Of a DNA stretch of 64,000 bases, positions 10,150 to 21,115 are shown piece by piece. The stretch's first letter is position 1. The number at the start of each line of letters is the position of its first letter. The stretch covers positions 186,001 through 250,000 of the forward strand of contig NW_027043820.1 of assembly GCF_037102585.1 (NCBI RefSeq). The letters are read 5' to 3'. The stretch comes from Saccharomycopsis crataegensis (lineage: Eukaryota > Ascomycota > Saccharomycetes > Ascoideales > Saccharomycopsidaceae). The translations under genes and the position numbers were made by a program. The notes under the pieces were generated by a model. It was not told where the DNA came from and did not search any database. It was given only the letters and a program-made list of their open reading frames with translations.

Positions 10150-10914
10150 TCACTTCAGCCTATTTTCAATCAAACTTCGTTTTGTCATTTCAAGGATTCG
10201 AATCCTCTGATCAATCTTTTCCGCAAAAAATTGGATATTGGCAATCTTTTGACTGATCTTATCATTCTTGTTCTTGATTGATCGTACCACCAACTTTGAA
10301 TTATCCTCATTCATTCGATACTTCCCAGTTTCCTTCAACCCAGCCGCCAGCAGCAGCATCACCTCTCTATTTTTATTCCCTGCAAGATCATTGCTATTAA
10401 TTGCGAAATTGGCATTGATGAAATTCCTAAACCCCAATAACTTGCTATGAAATTTGGCGAATTCTTTATCCACAAGCCTGGAATATTGAAGTTTCAAAAT
10501 CCGTTCGTTTCGATGGACTTGTTTGATCTTCACCAATGATTCGTTTTCCATCAGCGAATAATCGTCGGCGTCATTATTGTTGTCAGCGGTGGTTCCATCG
10601 CCATTATAAGTATTATTATTGTTATTTTTATTATTTTTATTATTTTTATTTTTATTTTTATTTTTATTATTGTTCGCACCTCCATTGCCAATCTTTTGAC
10701 GAGATTCTCCATGGTTATCATTGAGAAATACCACCAGCTTCAAATTGGCACCGATGGTTCGTAGCAGTTGATCCGATTGATGTTTGATGGCTCTGTAATT
10801 GTTGATGATATCGGCATTCTGTGGGGGTCTAGACGGGGATTGATGTTGTGGGGTCAGTTGGTTTGGAGGGTTATTAGTATTAATGAAGTCGAAATAAGTG
10901 GGCTGGTTGGGCAT
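10150..10914 (-). CDS. Hypothetical Asn/Lys-rich protein with C-terminal coiled coil
   Basis: 254 residues, not recognised. The first 60 residues include a Pro/Gln/Asn-rich segment and a heptad-like stretch (IINNYRAIKHQSDQLLRTIG). A low-complexity Asn/Lys tract ([15 protein letters not shown]), encoded by an ATT/TTTTTA-type microsatellite around 10605-10670, splits the protein. The second half is helical and rich in Lys/Glu/Asn, ending in a likely coiled coil (KISQKIANIQFFAEKIDQRIRILEM). The layout suits a small structural or adaptor subunit, but I cannot name one. The ATG at 10914 is the first in frame. It is convergent with the DUF4050 gene. Confidence 0.6.
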   Translation of the reverse strand: MPNQPTYFDFINTNNPPNQLTPQHQSPSRPPQNADIINNYRAIKHQSDQLLRTIGANLKLVVFLNDNHGESRQKIGNGGANNNKNKNKNKNNKNNKNNNNNTYNGDGTTADNNNDADDYSLMENESLVKIKQVHRNERILKLQYSRLVDKEFAKFHSKLLGFRNFINANFAINSNDLAGNKNREVMLLLAAGLKETGKYRMNEDNSKLVVRSIKNKNDKISQKIANIQFFAEKIDQRIRILEMTKRSLIENRLK

Positions 10915-11002
10915 TGTAAGAGAAGTATGAAAACTTGATAGATATTAATAATAATGGTTGATGGTGATGGAAATTATTGTGATTATTTACCTTTTTTATT
11001 TT

Positions 11003-11033
<31 letters not shown>

Positions 11034-11887
11034 CGTTCTTCTTATTCTGTTTATTATTTTCGCTGCCCCATTTTTCTACTTTTCATCAACAATTGTTAGC
11101 AAAAAATATCTATTGATGATTATTATCTAGCTATCGATTACTTTTTGTCGCCATATATATATATATATATATATTTGATGGCATGTGGTACACCGATCTA
11201 CAATAATATTGAACCTCAATGGATCTCGCTTGACGAGCCATCATTACGATCGATATTCAACAAGATAAAACCTACAACTCACTAGATACTATCAATCAAA
11301 TTCAAAGTCCTTCTCCAGACACTAACGATCAAGTATTCTAATAATAGTCCTTCTCAGGCAATTACCATTGACCTCAATGGTAAAATCACTTGAAAAAAAA
11401 TAATATAATATAGAATGCTGTTGTGCAATACAAAAAATTGCAAACGAAGAGTTCCAAAAAATAGACAACAGCCATTGCAAGAAAAGACAGACCCCGGATG
11501 ACCCTGGTAAAAGGCAAGGGTCATGTACGATTAAGAGACTGATCTTCTGGCTGGTGAAGAAAGGAAAAGAAAAGAAGAAGGGAACTGAAGACAAACAGGA
11601 ATTTTTTTTTTCCGCCGGTATTTATATCGCGGTGGATGACCGGGTGACCCGTGTAATTTTCTGTCTCTCTTTATTATCGTTGTCTTTCTGGCTCTTTATT
11701 TTATGTAAATAAAGTCTGCCACTTCTGTTTTGGATATCGTCTACACCCACCAATAATATGAATTTGAAATATATATTCTTTTCTCATTATATAATATGAC
11801 TTATGCCAACAATAAACAGTAATTTTTCTTTGTGTTATATATTAGTTATGAATAGTAAAAATAATCATCACCTTATGGACTCGCCGT
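10915..11887. other. Intergenic, upstream of the hypothetical gene and downstream of ATP3
   Basis: Long T runs (10990-11033), a (TA)n microsatellite (about 11154-11174), a TATTTATAT element near 11620 and a palindrome-like CCGGGTGACCCG (about 11640-11651) that could be a general-regulatory-factor site. Probably the promoter of the minus-strand hypothetical gene plus the ATP3 terminator. I see no further gene. Confidence 0.45.
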
Positions 11888-13180
11888 TTAATCCAAAGAA
11901 GAAGCACCAGTAATAATATCAACCAATTCGTTGGTAATGACAGCTTGTCTGGTTCTGTTATAAAGAATGGAGTATTTGTTGATCATTTCACCAGCGTTCT
12001 TGGAAGCGTTATCCATAGCGTTTCTTCTGGCAGAAATTTCAGCAGCGTGACCTTCGGCCATGGCAACCAAAAGAGAGTTGGCCAAAGAGAATTCAGACAT
12101 GGCAACTGGGACGTTGGAGTCTTCGTCCAATTCGTAAGCACTCAAACCCTTGGATTGCTTGATGGTTTCTTCGTTGTACAAGTTCTTAGCGGTTGGGGCA
12201 AAAGAAACGGAGGAGACGAACTTGTTGTACAAGATTTCAACGCTGTCGTACTTCTTTTGGGCTTGCAATTTCAAGATTTCATCGGCAATCAAAGAGGCTT
12301 CGACGAAAGTTGGGGCAGCCTTACCGGTACCGTTGAAGGCCAAGACAATGGATTCAGAGTTGGATCTTTGGACTTGGGCCTTGATCTTGTCACCGACAAC
12401 CACAACGTCGGCAGTTGGCTTTTCAGCCAAGATCTTCTTGGTGGCCTTACCGATTTGTGAGTGGATAGAACCACACAAACCTTTGTCAGAAGAAACGGCA
12501 ATGATCAAAGACTTTGGTTCGGCTGGTTGTTCGACCTTGGCAGATTCAGCGTGGGTGTAAACTTCGCTGTCGGCTTCGTCGTAAACTCTGGAAAGGGCCA
12601 TGGCCTTTTGAGCTCTACCTAAACGAGTAGAAGCAACAATCTTCATGGTCTTGGTGATCTTTTCAATGTTCTTAATAGACTTCAAACGCATTTCAATTTC
12701 ACGCAAGGTAGCATAGTTTCTATTAATGGTTAGTACGTGTTTCGCAAGGGGAGGATGGTCGATCTTCTTTTCAAGGTGTGGTTCAAAGACGTATATGTAA
12801 ATAGATGAATAGCAATAGAGTAAACGTTGGCCTTCTTAGTCATTTTCATCATATAATTGAAACTGCCTTCATAGTTTTCCCCAAAATAAACACTTGTTCC
12901 CCCTTCAAATAAATTTTCAAAAATATCCCCCAAACATCGAAAAATAGAAACAAAAAAAATAAAATAAAATATGAGATAACATTACACAATAAACAATAAT
13001 CCAAAATCACAATACCCAGTCGATATATCAAAAATCTTTTCATCATTTTGTGATGATGTCTTCTTCTTCTTCATTTCACACCACCCTTGATGACAACAAA
13101 TTTCCAGAACGTGTATCGCGAACATACCTTGATTGCATACCCACGGTACGGGCAGCATTGACACCGGCTCTGGCAAACAT
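11888..13180 (-). CDS. ATP3: Mitochondrial F1-ATP synthase gamma subunit, two exons
   Basis: Exon 1 is 13128-13180 and exon 2 is 11888-12719. The 408-base intron (12720-13127) has a GTATGT donor, a perfect TACTAAC branch point (complement at 12729-12735) and a TAG acceptor, and splits an Arg codon. The product has 294 residues: a short Arg/Ala-rich mitochondrial presequence (MFARAGVNAARTVGMQSRNYAT), then the gamma-subunit N-terminal helix (MRLKSIKNIEKITKTMKIVA). The core SSDKGLCGSIHSQIGKA follows, then the family C-terminal helix (SARRNAMDNASKNAGEMINK, NRTRQAVITNELVDIITGAS). Gamma is the rotating shaft of complex V in the inner membrane. Codon use is strongly biased, as in other highly expressed genes. 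It shares a divergent promoter with SEC18. Confidence 0.97.
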
Positions 13181-13564
13181 GATTGATTTGTGTTGATGCT
13201 AGACTAAGTCTTTTCCAAGAAACCTTTTGGCTGGCGGTCTTACAATAGTGTAGTCAAGGTCGAATATCATCAATTTTAGGGTGAATTTTCGCAAAACGGC
13301 CGGGAAACCACCACCACTCGCAGCGCCCACCAATGAAAACCCAAAGAAAACGGCCCGGGCGCCCCACCCCCTGGATACGGAAGCGTGACATCCGCAACGG
13401 CTGCTGAATTACGAGGGTACGGATATCGTGACAGCAGCCCCCTCGGAATGGCCCGACCTTTTTTCCCCCATTTTACATCCACACACACACACATACGGTG
13501 ATGATGAGGTGGCGGTCTAGATGATGCAACATTATAAGATATCACTACAAGTCCCTCCATCATC
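13181..13564. promoter_or_regulatory. Divergent ATP3-SEC18 promoter
   Basis: 384 bases, noticeably GC-richer than other gaps. A CCAAT box at 13330-13334 is what the Hap2/3/4/5 complex binds at respiratory genes and fits ATP3. ATTATAAGAT at 13531-13540 is a plausible TATA element for SEC18, about 30 bases before its ATG. The assignments are inferred from motif and position. Confidence 0.5.
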
Positions 13565-15892
13565 ATGAACAGGTTCGGCTTTGGTACTAATAACACTCCC
13601 GCAAACAACGGGGCGGCTCCCAAAGGGTTCTCGTCCCCTACAAGTGGCCGCATTGCTCCTCCTTCATCTGGCCAGGCCCAAACATTGTTTGTCGCCAACT
13701 CTCCTAACAACCAGATCGCCCTCAGCGGCTGTGTTGCCACCAACAACTTCCCTAGCGGCTCGTTGGTGATCATCGATGACACTTTCGTGGTGACTACTGT
13801 GCAATCCCGAGAGTTGAGTCCTGGCCAACTAGGGCTCAATGGGTCGCAAAGATCGTGGATGCAATTCTCACTTAATCAATCGATCCAGGTCCAACCTTAC
13901 AGAGTTAATGCCGGCAATATCTTATCGTCCGTCAATATGGAAATCAACTTCAGAAATAAAAATAAAGGAACTCTCATCAAGGACCCATTTGACCAAGACG
14001 ACGTCCAGAAACACTTTATTTCGGTGTTCAACGATCAAGTGTTGCAGCCAACTCAACAACTCTTGTTCGATTACAAGTCGTTGATCTTTGAATGTTACAT
14101 CAAATCCATCCAAGTGATGAACATGACCGATATGGAATCCGGACAGCAAGTCAACAATTTCATGAGCTCAATCAGTGCCAAAGGGATCCTTAACCAGAAA
14201 ACCTCGATCAATTTCTTTTCGAACCAGCAACCGCAAGTGCCATTCAAGGCCTCGGCCACCAGAATGAGACCCGACGCTATCATTAGACCAGATTTCAAGT
14301 TCGAAGATATGGGAGTCGGGGGTTTGGATAATGAATTTTCCCAAATTTTCAGAAGAGCGTTTGCTTCAAGAATTTTCCCTCCAGGATTAATTGATAAATT
14401 AGGGATCAATCACGTCAAAGGTTTATTATTATATGGTCCCCCAGGTACCGGTAAAACCCTTATTGCCAGAAAAATCGGGAAATTATTGAACGGGTCAGCC
14501 GAACCAAAGATCGTCAATGGTCCAGAAATCTTGTCGAAATACGTTGGGAGTTCCGAAGAAAACATTAGAAACTTGTTTAAAGATGCTGAGGCCGAATACA
14601 AACAAAAGCAAGAGAACTCGTCGTTACACATCATTATCTTTGATGAATTGGATTCGGTATTCAAACAAAGAGGGTCTCGTGGTGACGGTACTGGGGTCGG
14701 TGATAACGTGGTCAACCAATTGTTGGCCAAGATGGATGGGGTTGAACAATTGAACAATATCTTGATCATTGGTATGACCAACAGAATCGATTTGATCGAT
14801 AATGCGTTGTTGAGACCAGGTAGATTTGAAGTGCAAGTGGAAATTAAATTGCCAGATGAAAAAGGTCGTAGACAAATTTTCGATATCCATGCTAAAAAAA
14901 TGAAAGATAATGAGTTGTTGGGCAATGATATTGATTTTGATAAGTTAGCAGCGTTGACCAAGAATTTTTCAGGGGCAGAAATCGAGGGGTTGGTGAAATC
15001 CGCAGCGTCGTTTGCCATTAATAAATCCATCAAAGTGGGGACCGTGGCTAACGTTGATATAAAGAAAGTTTCGGCAATGAAGGTGTCAATGAATGATTTC
15101 CTTATGGCCCTCGAAGAAGTCAAGCCGGCATTCGGGGTGAGTGAAGATGATTTGAAGGACACTTTCAACGGAGGGATCATTCCATATTCGAACCAGATCA
15201 ACTCAATTATTAAAACTGGTCAAACTTTTATCAACAGAATCCAAGATCCCAATGGTAACACCAACTTGCTTAGCATTTTGATCCATGGTCCTAGTGGTTC
15301 CGGTAAGACCGCTTTGGCGTCTTCCATTGCCCTTAATTCCCAATTCCCATTCATCAGAATGATTTCTTCGGCACAAATTGTCGGGATGTCTGAATCTGCC
15401 AAGATCACTTATATTGATAATGCATTCCGTGACGCTTACAAATCGCCGCTCAACATTTTGGTGATTGATCAAATTGAAAGTTTGATCGAGTATGTGCCGA
15501 TCGGTCCACGTTTCTCCAACAACATTTTACAAGTCCTTAAGACATTGATCACGAAGACCCCACCAAAGAATCGTAAATTATTGATCTTTGTCACCACTTC
15601 TTCGCATTCTCTTGTCAAGAACTTGGATCTCTTGGGTAGTTTTGACAATGACCTTGCGGTGCCTAACTTGACCAACATCAATGATGTCTCCAATGTGTTG
15701 AGATACCTTAATTACGGTAAGGATGATAGAGAACGTGAGTATGTTGTCAATAAGATTGGCAAGTACCTTGCAGACACTCCTTTGAACATCGGGATCAAGA
15801 AGGTGTTGAGTGATATCGAGACCTCCAAGTATACCGATGACCCATTGAATGAGTTGGCGGAATTAATTGTCAGTAATAATAACAGATATTAG
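13565..15892 (+). CDS. SEC18: Sec18/NSF, AAA ATPase that disassembles SNARE complexes
   Basis: 775 residues, typical length for Sec18. The N-domain (to about residue 220) is followed by two AAA modules. D1 has Walker A GPPGTGKT at 291-298 and Walker B IIIFDELD (Asp360-Glu361), with MTNRIDLIDNALLRPGRFE as the second region of homology including the arginine finger area. D2 has Walker A GPSGSGKT at 575-582 and a degenerate Walker B (ILVIDQIE), consistent with the structural rather than hydrolytic role of D2 in NSF. With Sec17 it unwinds cis-SNARE bundles after vesicle fusion throughout the secretory pathway. The extra N-terminal Asn/Gly/Pro-rich stretch before the N-domain is not conserved. The start ATG lies just after a TATA-like element. 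Confidence 0.97.
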   Translation: MNRFGFGTNNTPANNGAAPKGFSSPTSGRIAPPSSGQAQTLFVANSPNNQIALSGCVATNNFPSGSLVIIDDTFVVTTVQSRELSPGQLGLNGSQRSWMQFSLNQSIQVQPYRVNAGNILSSVNMEINFRNKNKGTLIKDPFDQDDVQKHFISVFNDQVLQPTQQLLFDYKSLIFECYIKSIQVMNMTDMESGQQVNNFMSSISAKGILNQKTSINFFSNQQPQVPFKASATRMRPDAIIRPDFKFEDMGVGGLDNEFSQIFRRAFASRIFPPGLIDKLGINHVKGLLLYGPPGTGKTLIARKIGKLLNGSAEPKIVNGPEILSKYVGSSEENIRNLFKDAEAEYKQKQENSSLHIIIFDELDSVFKQRGSRGDGTGVGDNVVNQLLAKMDGVEQLNNILIIGMTNRIDLIDNALLRPGRFEVQVEIKLPDEKGRRQIFDIHAKKMKDNELLGNDIDFDKLAALTKNFSGAEIEGLVKSAASFAINKSIKVGTVANVDIKKVSAMKVSMNDFLMALEEVKPAFGVSEDDLKDTFNGGIIPYSNQINSIIKTGQTFINRIQDPNGNTNLLSILIHGPSGSGKTALASSIALNSQFPFIRMISSAQIVGMSESAKITYIDNAFRDAYKSPLNILVIDQIESLIEYVPIGPRFSNNILQVLKTLITKTPPKNRKLLIFVTTSSHSLVKNLDLLGSFDNDLAVPNLTNINDVSNVLRYLNYGKDDREREYVVNKIGKYLADTPLNIGIKKVLSDIETSKYTDDPLNELAELIVSNNNRY

Positions 15893-16084
15893 ATGATAAA
15901 AGAGCCATTTTGTTTCACACTATTGTTTGTTTTTAATTGAATATACATATATATATACATCTTTGGGATTCAGTAAGTGTAGAAAAATACCACCCGTTGC
16001 ATCGGTGCACGATGGAAAATGCAAAATAAAAATATATTAAAAATTGGGTGATGATCGCCCTGAGAGAATAATTTCACTTAGAAC

Positions 16085-19000
16085 ATGATAATACAGCATG
16101 TCATGGATGGGGAGCAACCACAGCACAGCACAAGTCTATTGACCCTTGTTAAGCCGTCATGTTTGAGAATCGTCAGACTATTGCAAGAGAAAGACCCCAA
16201 ATTCACTCTGCCTTCGACCCAGCGACAACTCTCAGAAGCATTATCTTCCATTAGATCGATCCTTACCGCTCATATAGTTGATGATGATGGATCAGTAATA
16301 CCGTCTGATGTGGCCGAGCAAGTTTTTTTTTTAATCAGTAACCTTCTAAACCATTCGGGGCTCCAAAATTCCATAATTGAGCATATTTTCACCATCATTA
16401 CAATCTTCATTGATCACTGCTGGACCAACAACAACAACAACTTCAATCACGATATCATCACGCTATTCCCATTGATTCCTTTCCTTTTGACAAATCATCA
16501 AAATGATAAACCATCGGATCCACCCCAACTCTTGGAAACCTCATCATCAGAGTACCAGCTCTCACTCGTAGAATGTGCCACGGCAATCTTCAGGTGTCTG
16601 GTACATCATAGCCAGTCTCGAGCAATGTTCACGAAACATCAGAACGCCATTGCTCATTTCATAACTTTAGTAATTGATATCGTCACCCAGAATAAAACCA
16701 CTGAGCTCCTGGTGGCGGGAATTAAGTGCTTGAAGATCGTGACGTTGCAAGTGGTGCAGGACAAACCGCTGGTGGCGGTGATTTCTCCCGGAGTGGTATC
16801 TAAACTATTAAAGTTTTTATTGGAAAATAAAAGTTCACGAAATATTAATGGGGCAGTGATATGTGAAGTATTAGAGTTTGTTGGGGAGGTGGTGGTGTAT
16901 ATTTTGGCCAATGAAGATTTTACCATAACAGGACGATTTGTGAAGGGTAAAGATATCGAGAAACAACTAATTGAATTAACCATTGATGGTGACTTGGAGA
17001 ATCCGAGAAGTGACTCATCCGATCAGTTGGGTAACAAGAAATCAACAGAGTTTGAAATTGTCGATGATGAAACCACACCCATTAGAGATTCACAATGGGT
17101 GAAATTCACCACTGATAATTTACACCAATTCTTTGAAAGATTGACGAATAAATATCGGGCATCAACTAATGATAAGGTGAAACAATCATTATTGAAATTC
17201 TGTGATCTGATAATCACCAAATGTTACAAGACCTTCCTGGCAAAATCCATCGATATTCTAGTGGATTGTGAATTATTTCTTTTGGGCAACAATTCTGGGT
17301 TTGTCAGTGACCTATCGCAGGCCACCACAGAAGCATTTATCGAAAACAAATTATTCCAAACGCTTGAAAATTCTGCCGATAGCATTGGCTCGGCATTGTA
17401 CGCATCGGATCAACAAGAATTAGTGGGCAAGATTAAAACCATTACGTATAATGTCGAGATTTTATTACGTGACCAACGCCAGCACAATAAATCGAAACAG
17501 TTGGAATCATCAATTACAAATTTAATCGATACGATGATCCGAGAAACCATCGTTTTGCGCAATTCGCAAAAATCGAAAATCGTCAAGAAATCAAGGATCG
17601 GTGATTTGACCATTGATCTTGAAACCAATAAATCTTTCCCAACCTTGGCGAATAATAATCATCGAAATTTCCAATCCCATGAAACTGCCATGACGATGCT
17701 CATGAGGAAAAAAAATTTGATCGATGAGGATGAGATAATGGACGTTAAAGAATTGTGCGTTTTCAATGAGATATGGGATACCACTGTCGAAACCGCGATC
17801 GGGGATTTTTTCCAAATGATCGGCACCTTCCGTGGGATTGCCAATAACGTGGTTGAAACATTACTATTAAACCAAGGAAATTCATCACTACATAAAGGAT
17901 TGACCTTGTGGGTTTGTAATAATATTGTGAATGGGGCAACTGTAACATCACCACCCACTGATATGATAGATGAATTTCTCAATTTCGATGATGATGACGA
18001 TGATGATGATGATGATGACGGTCATCAATTGATGGTTTCAAAAGATGATGATCGTATCGAAATGGCAGAGAATTTGCTCGGGATGCTCGAACTCTCCCAA
18101 AACTTACTCTCCATCTCCGATGATCTTGACAATTCTTCTTCTTCTTCTAATAAATCCAGTAATGGCGACATCATTAGTGCGATTTCCCTAGATACCATCG
18201 CCACTGCCGCGAAGTTCCTCGGCACGGATTTCCAAACCGAATTGATCGATTACTTGTATCCTGCCATTGAACACCTAGCGTCGTCTTCATGGATGGTGGT
18301 GAAACATTCTCAAAACACCGTGCTACAACTCGCGCACACCGTGTACCATGGCTCGGTAGAACAATTGATCATTGATAATTCTGATTATTTGTTGGATTCG
18401 TTAAATTTGAAATTGATGAACATTTCCTTTGGCCCAGATACTATCAAAGTACTCATTGTGCTCATGAAGATTGCCGGTGGGGAATTGGTTGAAAAATTGG
18501 AAGATATTATAAACTCCAGCTTCATTTTGTTGGATCTGTACCACGGGTACTCCGCCTTGACCAACGGGTTTTTCATGGTGTTCAACGAGATTTTGAACAC
18601 GATTTATCAACAATATATCATTGATGGGAAGTATGAATTTGAAGTTTTATCAGAAATTAACAATGAATTGAAAGAGCGGTCCAAACCTTGGGGAATCGAT
18701 CTGATTGAAGGGATGTTTACGATGTTGGATAAATCTAAACGTGATTTGCCAAATTTAGAACAACTCGACCTTGCCAATGAAGAAGAACAAGATAGTGATG
18801 ATGAAGAAGAAGAAGAGTTTGGAGGGAGTACCCAGGTGGACGATAATGATGACGATTATTCTAAAGAGATTTTCAAATATAAGTCGCCAATTGCCAAACC
18901 CGTGTATTTGCTCATCCAAAAGATCGGATCATATTGTTTACGGTTCTTACAATACCCATCGATGAATGTCAGACTACAAATTTTTGAAATGTTGAATAAG

Positions 19001-19510
19001 ATCCTTGAATTGCTTGCTACTCAACCGGTGGAATTGAACCCGGTGTTATTTGAGTTTTGGCAAGTGGTGAGCGATTCTGCCACCACGGGTACTCAGGATA
19101 TGAAAATCAACATTGCCGCGTTGAGAACTATCAAGGTAATGTTCAAGTTCGGGGGAACGTTTTTGAATAAACATTTCAAACCCTTTTGGGAAAAATTGCA
19201 AACCAACGATAATTTCCAGAACTGTTCCCGGCGGTTGAAGTTGTATAAACAGTACCGAGGAGAACAAGCATTGGAGAAATGGAATGATAAAAGAATGTTT
19301 CCTGAACTTTTACAATTCGAGTATTATTGTATTATCAACGAGGTGTTGAAGTCAGGATTGCGAAACTGTGGGGATACGATATCGATAGTCGACGTGATCC
19401 ACATCATTTGGAATGGTTGTGGGACGGCAGATGATAATGTGGACGCCGAGTTTGGGATCAATGGTGATGTTGCGTGGTATTTAAACCACCGGGGAAATGA
19501 TTATGATTAA
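16085..19510 (+). CDS. TTI1: Tti1-like HEAT-repeat subunit of the TTT (Tel2-Tti1-Tti2) complex
   Basis: 1141 residues of alpha-helical HEAT-like repeats. The C-terminal part (IQKIGSYCLRFLQYPSMNVR, then NPVLFEFWQVV, then ALRTIKVMFKFGGTFLNKHF) follows the pattern of Tti1 proteins, where the late repeats read as 'pipeline' HEATs ahead of a short conserved end. Length is close to yeast Tti1 (about 1040) plus acidic inserts: an Asp run near residue 640 and EEEQDSDDEEEEEFG near 905. TTT is a co-chaperone that, with Hsp90, matures the PIKK kinases (Tor1/2, Mec1, Tel1). An alternative start is the second in-frame Met (MDGEQPQH, 16103). Identification rests on repeat pattern and length, since the family is poorly conserved; another large HEAT protein cannot be excluded. 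Confidence 0.7.
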   Translation: MIIQHVMDGEQPQHSTSLLTLVKPSCLRIVRLLQEKDPKFTLPSTQRQLSEALSSIRSILTAHIVDDDGSVIPSDVAEQVFFLISNLLNHSGLQNSIIEHIFTIITIFIDHCWTNNNNNFNHDIITLFPLIPFLLTNHQNDKPSDPPQLLETSSSEYQLSLVECATAIFRCLVHHSQSRAMFTKHQNAIAHFITLVIDIVTQNKTTELLVAGIKCLKIVTLQVVQDKPLVAVISPGVVSKLLKFLLENKSSRNINGAVICEVLEFVGEVVVYILANEDFTITGRFVKGKDIEKQLIELTIDGDLENPRSDSSDQLGNKKSTEFEIVDDETTPIRDSQWVKFTTDNLHQFFERLTNKYRASTNDKVKQSLLKFCDLIITKCYKTFLAKSIDILVDCELFLLGNNSGFVSDLSQATTEAFIENKLFQTLENSADSIGSALYASDQQELVGKIKTITYNVEILLRDQRQHNKSKQLESSITNLIDTMIRETIVLRNSQKSKIVKKSRIGDLTIDLETNKSFPTLANNNHRNFQSHETAMTMLMRKKNLIDEDEIMDVKELCVFNEIWDTTVETAIGDFFQMIGTFRGIANNVVETLLLNQGNSSLHKGLTLWVCNNIVNGATVTSPPTDMIDEFLNFDDDDDDDDDDDGHQLMVSKDDDRIEMAENLLGMLELSQNLLSISDDLDNSSSSSNKSSNGDIISAISLDTIATAAKFLGTDFQTELIDYLYPAIEHLASSSWMVVKHSQNTVLQLAHTVYHGSVEQLIIDNSDYLLDSLNLKLMNISFGPDTIKVLIVLMKIAGGELVEKLEDIINSSFILLDLYHGYSALTNGFFMVFNEILNTIYQQYIIDGKYEFEVLSEINNELKERSKPWGIDLIEGMFTMLDKSKRDLPNLEQLDLANEEEQDSDDEEEEEFGGSTQVDDNDDDYSKEIFKYKSPIAKPVYLLIQKIGSYCLRFLQYPSMNVRLQIFEMLNKILELLATQPVELNPVLFEFWQVVSDSATTGTQDMKINIAALRTIKVMFKFGGTFLNKHFKPFWEKLQTNDNFQNCSRRLKLYKQYRGEQALEKWNDKRMFPELLQFEYYCIINEVLKSGLRNCGDTISIVDVIHIIWNGCGTADDNVDAEFGINGDVAWYLNHRGNDYD

Positions 19511-21115
19511 TTTGGTAAATTTTGAAACGTCAGTACTTAGCTATAATATTTTTTTAGATATTAGTGATATAGTATTTTGAAAGACGTTGGTGATGATTAA
19601 TGATATTGACATGTTTTATAAATGCCTACGTGTAAAGATGGAATTATTGAATTGCTCCCAATGGTAAGCCAAAAATTATGCAATAAATCATAAATTCTGT
19701 GTAAAAAAACAAGAGAGACGACCATCGATGGTGCATTGATGACCAAGAAGACAACAGTTACTTTACTTGCAGAGAAATTCTTAGAAGAGTGACGATACCA
19801 AATGTTCTATTGATGTAACACAATAACAAATAGTAGTTGTTTAGATAAAGCTCAAGGATGTGAGGTTTCGAGAAAAACTTGGAAACCCGAATTGTGTTCA
19901 CATTTTTTTTCTCCTAGAGTTACACAAAAAAGTTCTTCCAATTCCTATTTTGACATGAAATTTCCCAACATGTCCTTCAACAACAGACGTGTCATGAAGT
20001 AAGTTGTAATTTTGAATAAATAAATAAAAAAAAATGGCCAGGAAAAATGATTTTCTTGGCCGTGCTACGTATATATGCCTACAAATATATGTATACAAAT
20101 TCCCTATTGTGTATAACCTCACAAAGGTAGCCTCTGAAAAAAACAAGATGCCCCTCCATCAATAACTATGAGGACGAGCCTCAATACTCATCTTTGTTAT
20201 TCGTTTAAAAGACACGCTGTCTTATACTGTCTTAGAATATGACTTCTAGAGCACCACAACTCTTGAAACGGTGCTAAATCAACAAGTGGGTTAGCTTCAA
20301 AACCTGTTTCCATTACGGATTCTACCTAATTTTCTTATGAGCTCGCCACTTCTCCGGGTCTTCCAATATTTTGAAGCATATGCTCAACTTCTTTTTTTCT
20401 TTTTCTATTAATCCATAAGGTACACTTCTTTCTAATTTTTACTTTGTTTTTCTACAAATATTCAATTTTTCCTTTTTCGATCCTACGTCGTAGTATTCTA
20501 CCATAATTAATATCCTATGTCTTATTATTCTAACTTCTTATTTTACTCCCTTAATATATTTTCTTAATTTATATCCTTAATTTATATCCTTAATTTATTT
20601 CATTTATTTATTTCATTTATTTATTTTAACAACTGTACTTTGAAAAGTGGCATATCCCAATGCTTAAGGTATCTTAGATATTGTACTTACTTACATTAGT
20701 GTTTTTAAACAGAATTTTTAGTTATCCATCCAAGACACTCGTGGAAGTATTAGAGTACAGACAGATATTATTAATCTCCACAAGTCGAACTAAAGCAATA
20801 ACCAACATTACTGCAGATTAATTTCAATATTAGATATTCCAAGAATCCTATTCCTGCTCTTTTCCTCTCTTTTTTTTTTTTTTTTTCTTCTTCTTCTTAC
20901 AATTTCTATTGGATTCATACAGTATCGGAAACAAGTCACTTGATAATAACCAGGACAGCTTGTAGTATTAAATGGAACATAATGCACAGAATGAAAAAGA
21001 AGAGAAAATTTGATTAAACCAATACAAAAACCAGAATTGAATTCTAGAAAAAACATAAAGAAAGAGAAAAAAAGAAAAAGGAAAAGGAAAAAAAAAAAAA
21101 AAAAAACATACGACG
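19511..21115. other. Intergenic between convergent TTI1 and LtrA-like gene
   Basis: 1.6 kb, AT-rich and convergent on both sides, so no promoter is needed, yet it is long. Tandem TCCTTAATTTATA units occur around 20565-20600 and TTTATTTATTTCA units near 20595-20625. A segment at 20655-20680 (ATGCTTAAGGTATC) recurs near 33952 and may be a remnant of a dispersed element. No tRNA-like B box or C/D snoRNA was found by eye. Confidence 0.4.

Noticed and set aside
10195-10208. GATTCGAATCC resembling a tRNA B box
   Set aside because: Lies inside the coding region of the hypothetical protein and has no matching A box or cloverleaf around it.
11945-12560. Long plus-strand open frames (171 and 136 codons)
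   Set aside because: Antisense shadows of ATP3, produced by its strong codon bias.
14410-15201. 263-codon minus-strand open frame
   Set aside because: Antisense shadow of SEC18.
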